Source of the DNA: an uncultured Bacteroidales bacterium
GTDB lineage: Bacteria; Bacteroidota; Bacteroidia; Bacteroidales; Paludibacteraceae
Direction of reading: 5' to 3'
Length of the DNA: 5,190 bases
Assembly (NCBI GenBank): GCA_946184195.1
Contig: CAMHEP010000098.1
Coordinates: 1 to 5,190, forward strand
Part shown: piece by piece, positions 1 through 5,190 of the stretch
Position numbering within the stretch: position 1 is the stretch's first letter
How the letters are laid out: every line of letters begins with the position of its first letter
Position numbers and translations under genes: made by a program
The notes under the pieces: generated by a model
Told to the model about the DNA's origin: nothing
The model's input: the letters and a program-made list of their open reading frames with translations, nothing else
Databases searched by the model: none

Positions 1-3000
1 AATAACATCTACCGGATAGGTCTGTTGCTCCAAGTATTTATCTACCGTAATGACAGGCAGTGTCTTGGTTCCAACGGGTAGCGTTACTTCATAATCGAGA
101 TTATCCGTATGGAAGTCTGTCAGTAGTTCCCCATTCAAATAAATAGCCTTGAGGTTAGCATTCAGTTCCTCAGCATGTTCATCTACCTCGTGTCGGAAAA
201 AGATGACATAGGTACTATGGTGCAAACCATCCTCTGCCGTGACATGGATAGTGACGCATTTACCGCCAAGACTATCTGTAACAAACAACTCGTAAGTTTG
301 TGCATCTTCTTTCTTGAAGACAGAGACCACAGGAGTGATAGAGTCATTCACCAACGTCTCCGTGTATTTGAATGTACCTTCCTCGAAACTACGCAAGTCC
401 TTACCATCGATACAAATACGATTGAGCAGCGAGTCAGAGGATAGTTCCATCGGGAAAGCAATCGTGTAAACACGAGTACTTCCGCTCTGCGAGGTTACCA
501 CAATCTGTATATCCCACCCGAGTGACTTATTCGTCACTGAGGTCGGCACCCAAGTCGCATCCAGTTTCTGGTATTGATCACCCAAAACAGGATAAACTTC
601 AGGCATCGTCGTTGTTCCGGAAGGAAGCATCACCTCATATCTCATGCTGTCACCGCGGAAAGACTCAATCTCCTTATTATTCACCCAGATACTTTTCAGC
701 GTATCCACCGTGGACTGCTTAATTTCAAACACTACCTTGTATAACCCGCTCGTGCTATCCTCTGCCAACACATGTATGAGTTGCGAACGACGATAAGTAG
801 TGGAATCCAATGTCTCAATAGACACTTTTGGGAATGTATTGTTGTCATCTTCGCTGGTAGAGAGTTGCGGGAAGGCAGGCGTTCCAACAGGTAACTGGAT
901 ATAATAGTTGTTCCTATTGGGCTCATATCCCGTTAAAGTATCGCCATCCGCATAGATAGCGCCTAAGGTCTTCACACTTGAGAGAGTGAAGTTGAAGAGA
1001 AGGACATAAGTAGCCGTAGTGCGATGGTCCTCTGCCAATACATGTATCTCAACCTTTCTATTCGGTTCATCTATAATGATTGTATCAATCTGCTGAACCG
1101 ACTCACCCTTCTGCGGTGTCACATCAGGTATGGTATATGTGCCAACAGGCAGTGTCACATTATAGAAATAGTAGTCCGAGCGGAAGTTCTCCAAGGAATC
1201 CGTGCCGATAAAAATCATGCTTAAGTCAGCATAGTTAGATGTCGGCACTGCAAATTGCAGAGTATAAGTATTGGTCGTCATGCCATCCTTTGCCGTTACA
1301 TGGAGCAAAACCTCCAAATCATTCATCTCTATATCTACCGTTTGTCCCTCCATCATGAGTTGTGCGCTCACCTCGGGAAGAGTGGTCGTGCCGGCAGGCA
1401 GATTGATAGTGTAGAGGTTCTGCATCGGCGAGAAGTGTAACCTATCGTTGATACGACGTTCGAAGTCATCGAAAGTCACTCCGCCCAAAAGGATGTTCTT
1501 CAGTGTTGCATCATCCGATTGAGTGAGCATGATAGCCTCGACTACATAATCCTGCATAGTCACGCCGTCCTGCGCCACAACATGTAGCGTATAGTCATAA
1601 CCGTAAGACGTTTCCTCTCTATTAACCTGCACATTTTGGAAATAATCATCCGATGCCCAACCTATCACTATCTCATCGGACGGTGTTGTTACTGAATAGT
1701 TGTGACGTCCGACCTCAAATTTATCTACCGGCATATTATTAACCAAGATCGCCTTAAGGTCCGCATTATGACTCGGTTCTGCATCAACAGTAACACTATA
1801 TTGTCTATGGTATAGTCCATCTTCGGATGATACATCAATATAGGAAGTCTGACCTAACGAAGTAGCCGCAATCACCTCCACTTTCGCTCTACTATCTTCT
1901 GCCTGATAGGTGAGCGAGGGTAAACGAGGCTCTGCCTGCTTAATCTGCCCTACCGGAATAGTAATATGGTAATCCGTCACCTCTGCATCAAAGCCCTCCA
2001 ATGCAACTCCATCCAATAGAATAGTTGCTAACTTATCGTTACTTGAGAGTAAACGTTTAAGTGCTACACGATAGATACCTTTCGCTCCATTATTTTCGGG
2101 GGTAACTTCAATTTCAACAATTGAATCCGTATAGACCGTTGTCTGCACTTGCTGCTTTTCCATCATCGGGAGAGCATAGAAGATGTGCTCGCTCTCGTTA
2201 GTGAAGAACTCATATTCGTGCATTTGCGGGTCATAATCGCTCAGTGTATCGCCATCCACAATAATAGCTTTCAACAGATTATTATCCGACAATTCAATAG
2301 GATAATTCAACTTGTATGTATGTTGAGAGGTTCCGTACACCTGCCACTCCAATCCATCAGGTTTTTGTATATAGACGACAGAATCCTGATAGTTTTGACG
2401 TTCGAAACGCATCCACAAAGGACGTTCAGCCTCATATGTGTATATATCCGGATTAAATCCGCTGAGCGCATGACCATCTATTTCCAATTCGTCCAGTTGA
2501 GCCGTAGTAACAATTGTCGGGCAAACTAACTGTACCTTATAGGTGCGTGAGTTTCCGTTTTCTGCCGTTACGATTATCGTTCCATTCTTGCTTTGCACTG
2601 TCTGACCATCCATCTTCTTGGTGAACTTCAGTTCGGGCAACTTATCTGAATGGATAATATATTCCGTATTTTCTGCATCAAAGTTTTCTACATCCGAAAT
2701 AAAAGACAAGGATGCATCATCACTTAGATCAGTAATAAATTTCACCGTATAAGTACGTGTTTCACCTATTTCCGGTGTGACGACAATAGTCATTGTACTA
2801 TCTGCAAAAGATGTTGCAATAGTTTGCAAACTACTGGTAGCCACACATTCGAAGTCAGGTAGCTGCTTTACTGAGGATGACATATGGTACTCATAGTCAT
2901 TCTGCGTACCGACAAAGGCAGCCAAATCCGAGCCGCCAATCCTAATACCGGCTAAAGTGTTACGAGTATCCAACGGGCGCTTCACAGTCAGCGTGTAATC

Positions 3001-5190
3001 CGTATAGTCCGTCCCATTCTCTGCCCAGTTACGGATAGTAGCTGTACGCACGCCGTATTCTCCATCCTGAGTCTCATCTGCCCACACTATTTTACGTGCT
3101 TGATCCTCTACTTCGCCTACAAAAGAAAGAAGTGGTATCTCTACACGCTCAGGGTCAGTCAAAGTGGCAGTGAAAGCATTGCCGGACTTCGTAGCGGCGA
3201 GTGCATCTACTTTTAAACCTGTCAATGTATGATTATACGAGAATCGCAGATAGTCTATAGACATATTGGCATCTCCGCCATCCGTTAATGTGGACATAGA
3301 TTCTTTAAAGAAGGAGTTCAGGATAATATTCAGTTGCATAGGAGCGGAGACCGCATTATTGGCTTCTGCCAAACTGAATTTGTACTCCTTATAGCCTGTA
3401 TTAGCCTCCGTCGTGAACGCCAACTCTTTGCTGCCGCTACCGCTCAATTGATATACAATGCGGTTTTTCTCGTTACTGATACTTCCTGTTTTAGCGCGAA
3501 CAGTCATCACATCAGGTGAGTTGCGGAAAGTGATACCTCCTTGTGCAGAGAAGGTGCTACCTCCGGCGACCTGCAACGAACCAGTAATCGTTCCAAGTGT
3601 TATCCATGCAGGCAGTATTCCTCCCAATGCTCCACCATAAAGAGAAGATGTTGTATTACCGGCACTCTTCTTGGAATTAAGTTGAACAGCTTTGTTACTT
3701 CCGCTGACGGTTTCTTCTACGACCTCACTATTTTTACCAAACGTATGTGATCCTGACAGAAATGCACTATAACTGGTAAAATAGTCTGCCAAACAGTTCC
3801 AACCCGCAGGCTTGGGAGCACCATTATTAGCCGCCGTTGTCCACTCGTTAAACTCTGTATTGGGAACCACATCACCGGGATAATAGAACCATAGGTCATA
3901 CGTGTTGGTGAAACCATCTTTCGACACGATAGCCTGCCAATGTTTGCTATTGACAATGGTAGGAGTACATATGGCACCATTGTATCCCGTCGGAAGTACA
4001 ATAGGATTGGCATCGATTTGTACAATATAAGAGAACTGATTCATATCGAAATTCTCTATAGGTACATCGTTTACCTTGATGCCGCTCAATACAGCAGGGT
4101 TCTGTGTTGCAATTGTCGGCGTTATGGTATACACCTCGTCGTCTACGCCTTCCTTGTTAGCTTTCACAGTAATTAAAGTCGGATGATTGATACCACCGGG
4201 TTGAACAAAGACCGTTTGCTCGGCATACATCTTCTCATATGCAATCTGAAGCGAACGTGAACCATACGGCATAGAAACCTCAAAGTTCCGTTTATTTTTG
4301 TCTGATAGACTCAGTTCGTTTAGAATGTCACTACCGTTCATATAGACACCAAGCGTTCTCAGTCTATTGGCTTCCGTAGCGAGCTCTGCCCTAAAGTGTA
4401 GGTTATATGTTCGAGTATCCCCATTTTCGGCAGTCACGATGAGTTGCGTTACTTGTCCAAGCGGACGAGAGATAAACTCTACGATTTGTTCATCTTCCAC
4501 TTTTTCATATATAACCGCCGGTACATGAGTACTCTGATAAGGCATTATAATCTCATAGTCAGTTGTGTTCGGGTTAAACTCAAACTCAATACTACTATCA
4601 TCAATAAATATCTCATCCAAGAGTGTATTGGAAGACTTGCGAACAGGGAAAGCTATCGTATATCGTGCATGAGACACATTATCTTCCGCCATCACATCTA
4701 TCACGGTAACACCATTCACTCCGCTGAAATAGGTGGTAATGGTTTGGGTTGACAACTCGCTGATTGCATTCACCACCGGCACAGTCTTCGTACGCCATGC
4801 CAACGTGTCCACGTAGTTATAGACCATGGGGTCAAAACCTTCCAGACTAACTCCGTCTATCAGAATGTCGCTTAAGAGTGCATTATCAGAAATAACACGA
4901 GAATAGTCAATTACATACGTATTTACTCTACCCGATTCTGCAGTTACTTTCACCTCTTGCTTATTCTCGTTCACGTCAGTCACTACGATTGTCTGTCCCT
5001 CGGCACCAATCACAGAGATGGCGGGTAAAGCTTCACCGCGCGATAATTGAATGTTATAGGTGTATGTATTGGGGTCAAAGACAAGTTCCTTATCTTTTAG
5101 ACTGAGGTTTACAAGGTTAGCGTTGTCGTATTTCGCAATCGTATAAATGACACTATATTCCTTTACGTCACTTCCATCTTCCGGCATCAC
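1..5190 (-). CDS. Giant tandem beta-sandwich repeat protein with embedded PCMD-like domain (internal fragment, no start or stop)
   Basis: The frame whose first codon is at 5190-5188 stays open for 1,730 codons to base 1. Residues 1-21 are the closing hairpin of a repeat (PEDG, then EYSVIY). Residues 22-440 are five repeat units, residues 441-652 a different PCMD-like domain, residues 653-1675 twelve more units, and residues 1676-1730 the first half of another. Most units carry an IxIDG-like turn, a GFDP-like motif and a closing VTAEDG-like hairpin, as in cadherin-like beta-sandwich domains. The composition is acidic and Thr/Ser/Tyr-rich, with no hydrophobic membrane segment and only six cysteines (residues 408, 466, 782, 890, 1593, 1645). 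This fits an exported, elongated protein. The GTG and ATG codons at 5190-5185 are not a believable start because they fall inside a domain. Signal peptide, anchor or C-terminal sorting domain must lie outside the window. The reading frame is certain; the surface stalk or adhesin role is inferred; no specific gene is recognised. Confidence 0.93.
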   Translation of the reverse strand, partial: MMPEDGSDVKEYSVIYTIAKYDNANLVNLSLKDKELVFDPNTYTYNIQLSRGEALPAISVIGAEGQTIVVTDVNENKQEVKVTAESGRVNTYVIDYSRVISDNALLSDILIDGVSLEGFDPMVYNYVDTLAWRTKTVPVVNAISELSTQTITTYFSGVNGVTVIDVMAEDNVSHARYTIAFPVRKSSNTLLDEIFIDDSSIEFEFNPNTTDYEIIMPYQSTHVPAVIYEKVEDEQIVEFISRPLGQVTQLIVTAENGDTRTYNLHFRAELATEANRLRTLGVYMNGSDILNELSLSDKNKRNFEVSMPYGSRSLQIAYEKMYAEQTVFVQPGGINHPTLITVKANKEGVDDEVYTITPTIATQNPAVLSGIKVNDVPIENFDMNQFSYIVQIDANPIVLPTGYNGAICTPTIVNSKHWQAIVSKDGFTNTYDLWFYYPGDVVPNTEFNEWTTAANNGAPKPAGWNCLADYFTSYSAFLSGSHTFGKNSEVVEETVSGSNKAVQLNSKKSAGNTTSSLYGGALGGILPAWITLGTITGSLQVAGGSTFSAQGGITFRNSPDVMTVRAKTGSISNEKNRIVYQLSGSGSKELAFTTEANTGYKEYKFSLAEANNAVSAPMQLNIILNSFFKESMSTLTDGGDANMSIDYLRFSYNHTLTGLKVDALAATKSGNAFTATLTDPERVEIPLLSFVGEVEDQARKIVWADETQDGEYGVRTATIRNWAENGTDYTDYTLTVKRPLDTRNTLAGIRIGGSDLAAFVGTQNDYEYHMSSSVKQLPDFECVATSSLQTIATSFADSTMTIVVTPEIGETRTYTVKFITDLSDDASLSFISDVENFDAENTEYIIHSDKLPELKFTKKMDGQTVQSKNGTIIVTAENGNSRTYKVQLVCPTIVTTAQLDELEIDGHALSGFNPDIYTYEAERPLWMRFERQNYQDSVVYIQKPDGLEWQVYGTSQHTYKLNYPIELSDNNLLKAIIVDGDTLSDYDPQMHEYEFFTNESEHIFYALPMMEKQQVQTTVYTDSIVEIEVTPENNGAKGIYRVALKRLLSSNDKLATILLDGVALEGFDAEVTDYHITIPVGQIKQAEPRLPSLTYQAEDSRAKVEVIAATSLGQTSYIDVSSEDGLYHRQYSVTVDAEPSHNADLKAILVNNMPVDKFEVGRHNYSVTTPSDEIVIGWASDDYFQNVQVNREETSYGYDYTLHVVAQDGVTMQDYVVEAIMLTQSDDATLKNILLGGVTFDDFERRINDRLHFSPMQNLYTINLPAGTTTLPEVSAQLMMEGQTVDIEMNDLEVLLHVTAKDGMTTNTYTLQFAVPTSNYADLSMIFIGTDSLENFRSDYYFYNVTLPVGTYTIPDVTPQKGESVQQIDTIIIDEPNRKVEIHVLAEDHRTTATYVLLFNFTLSSVKTLGAIYADGDTLTGYEPNRNNYYIQLPVGTPAFPQLSTSEDDNNTFPKVSIETLDSTTYRRSQLIHVLAEDSTSGLYKVVFEIKQSTVDTLKSIWVNNKEIESFRGDSMRYEVMLPSGTTTMPEVYPVLGDQYQKLDATWVPTSVTNKSLGWDIQIVVTSQSGSTRVYTIAFPMELSSDSLLNRICIDGKDLRSFEEGTFKYTETLVNDSITPVVSVFKKEDAQTYELFVTDSLGGKCVTIHVTAEDGLHHSTYVIFFRHEVDEHAEELNANLKAIYLNGELLTDFHTDNLDYEVTLPVGTKTLPVITVDKYLEQQTYPVDVI
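2290..2502 (-). repeat. Unit 9: shortened repeat with Trp-containing variant closing strand
   Basis: This unit covers residues 897-967 and is the shortest complete unit. Its first half is normal (LDELEIDGHALSGFNPD), but the VTAEDG hairpin is replaced by LEWQVYGTSQHTYKLNYP. The same region of unit 16 reads LGWDIQIVVTSQSGSTRVY, so unit 9 looks like a unit-16-type closing strand with several residues removed. The middle strand is also unusual (RPLWMRFERQNYQDSVVY). Whether it still folds as a complete sandwich cannot be judged from sequence alone. Confidence 0.55.
2503..2724 (-). repeat. Unit 8: shortened repeat lacking the IDG turn
   Basis: This unit covers residues 823-896. It opens with SDDASLSFISDVENFDAEN, where the usual IxIDGxxL turn before the F-D motif is missing. 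The distance from the first conserved Leu (828) to the Phe of the F-D motif (837) is 9 residues, against 13 in unit 7. The rest is intact and ends in a canonical closing hairpin, IIVTAENGNSRTYKVQL. The frame is kept, so this is a natural length variant and not a sequencing frameshift. The deletion would remove part of the first beta-hairpin. Confidence 0.6.
3235..3870 (-). other. PCMD-like (putative carbohydrate metabolism) domain inside the CDS
   Basis: Residues 441-652 of the visible protein do not follow the repeat pattern. The domain opens with NTEFNEW and PAGWNC, a start typical of Bacteroidales PCMD-type domains (F-x-x-W followed by P-x-GW). It continues through a Gly-rich segment with LGTITGSL, then GGITFRNSPDVMTVRAK, IVYQLSGSGSKEL, a Y-K-F-S-L strand, ILNSFFKES, and a closing SIDYLRFSY strand. 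About 212 residues is near the usual size as I recall it. PCMD (PF13201) is a predicted beta-sandwich found in outer-surface proteins of Bacteroides and relatives; its name suggests a carbohydrate link, but its biochemistry is unproven as far as I know. I see no obvious catalytic signature. The alternative is another jelly-roll, carbohydrate-binding-like domain. The boundaries are approximate, to within about 10 residues. Confidence 0.6.
3871..5190 (-). repeat. N-terminal repeat array: unit tail plus cadherin-like units 1-5
   Basis: Unit boundaries read from the protein are: tail 5190-5128, unit 1 5127-4891 (79 aa), unit 2 4890-4636 (85 aa), unit 3 4635-4378 (86 aa), unit 4 4377-4102 (92 aa) and unit 5 4101-3871 (77 aa). 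Diagnostic pieces include ILIDGVSLEGFDP in unit 2, FNPNTTDYEIIMP and IVTAENGDTRTYNLHF in unit 3, and IKVNDVPIENFD in unit 5. Unit 4 is the most divergent: its closing strand reads ITVKANKEGVDDEVYTI in place of the VTAEDG form. Unit 5 ends in an aromatic-rich segment (YDLWFYYPGD) that leads straight into the PCMD-like domain. At protein level these units differ clearly from one another, so this looks like an old array. The domain family is assigned by pattern, without a profile search. Confidence 0.8.

Larger units (their letters stand above)
1..3234 (-). repeat. C-terminal repeat array: cadherin-like units 6-17 plus partial unit 18
   Basis: Boundaries are: unit 6 3234-2974 (87 aa), 7 2973-2725 (83), 8 2724-2503 (74), 9 2502-2290 (71), 10 2289-2047 (81), 11 2046-1774 (91), 12 1773-1519 (85), 13 1518-1240 (93), 14 1239-982 (86), 15 981-715 (89), 16 714-442 (91), 17 441-166 (92), and partial unit 18 165-1 (55 aa). 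Many units open with S-S/D-x-x-x-L and a hydrophobic strand, for example SDDATLKNILLGG in unit 13 and STVDTLKSIWVNN in unit 16. LPVGT or a close variant recurs in units 13-16 and 18. The closing hairpin is HVTAEDG, HVTAKDG or HVLAED in units 13, 14, 15 and 17. Units 8 and 9 are shortened. Unit 18 breaks off in mid-domain, so the array continues beyond base 1. Confidence 0.8.

Noticed and set aside
2149..2529. 126-codon + strand open frame, and similar shorter ones near 175-444, 3940-4176 and 4444-4752
   Set aside because: They run antisense to the long minus-strand frame, have compositions rich in Ile/His/Arg/Cys without recognisable domains, and no ribosome binding sites were apparent. They are shadows of a strongly supported coding frame.
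3235..3870. The non-repeat domain as a glycoside hydrolase or protease
   Set aside because: I could not see any catalytic motif or acidic-pair signature of a known enzyme family. Only a PCMD or jelly-roll resemblance can be supported.
3717..4025. 102-codon minus-strand open frame overlapping the PCMD-like region, and a 64-codon one at 732-926
   Set aside because: Both lie in a different frame from the long coding frame, which codes for conserved repeat and PCMD-like motifs across the same bases. Two overlapping minus-strand genes here are not credible.
5185..5190. GTG-ATG at the right edge as a possible gene start
   Set aside because: The following residues are the closing hairpin of a repeat unit (PEDG, then EYSVIY), so the true start must be upstream of the window.
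1..5190. CRISPR array or tandem DNA repeat
   Set aside because: The periodicity is about 210-280 bases, in frame, and mainly at protein level. The short near-identical motifs code for a conserved hairpin and there is no repeat-spacer structure.

Overview
The window is one uninterrupted minus-strand reading frame. Read from base 5190 down to base 1 it gives 1,730 codons with no stop, and it begins and ends in the middle of a protein domain. It is therefore an internal slice of a very large gene, whose start, stop, promoter, ribosome binding site and terminator all lie outside. The visible part alone would be about 190 kDa (rough estimate from length).

The protein is built almost entirely from tandem beta-sandwich repeats of about 70-93 residues. 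The recurring pattern is: a Leu-rich first strand ending in an IxIDG/VDG-like turn, a GFDP-like motif, a Y-x-V/I strand, an LPxGT-like strand with a following Pro-x-V/I, and a closing V-T-A-E-D-G-x(3-5)-Y-x-V/I hairpin. This pattern resembles the cadherin-like beta-sandwich family (Pfam 'Cadherin-like', PF12733), which is common in surface and secreted bacterial proteins. I count a partial unit at the N-terminal edge, 17 complete units, and a partial unit at the C-terminal edge.

Layout in protein order (right to left in the window): a unit tail at 5190-5128; units 1-5 at 5127-3871; a roughly 212-residue non-repeat domain at 3870-3235 that resembles the PCMD domain (putative carbohydrate metabolism domain, PF13201) of Bacteroidales surface proteins; units 6-17 at 3234-166; and partial unit 18 at 165-1. 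Units 12-18 are more alike than the rest and share short near-identical DNA motifs, which suggests more recent duplication.

The PCMD-like domain, the repeat style and the AT-leaning codon use suggest a gut- or oral-type Bacteroidota (Bacteroidales) species. This is inference, because no taxonomic marker is present. The likely role is a long extracellular or cell-surface stalk or adhesin carrying one possible glycan-related module, but no activity can be shown from the sequence. I see no RNA genes, mobile elements, CRISPR arrays or intergenic DNA.
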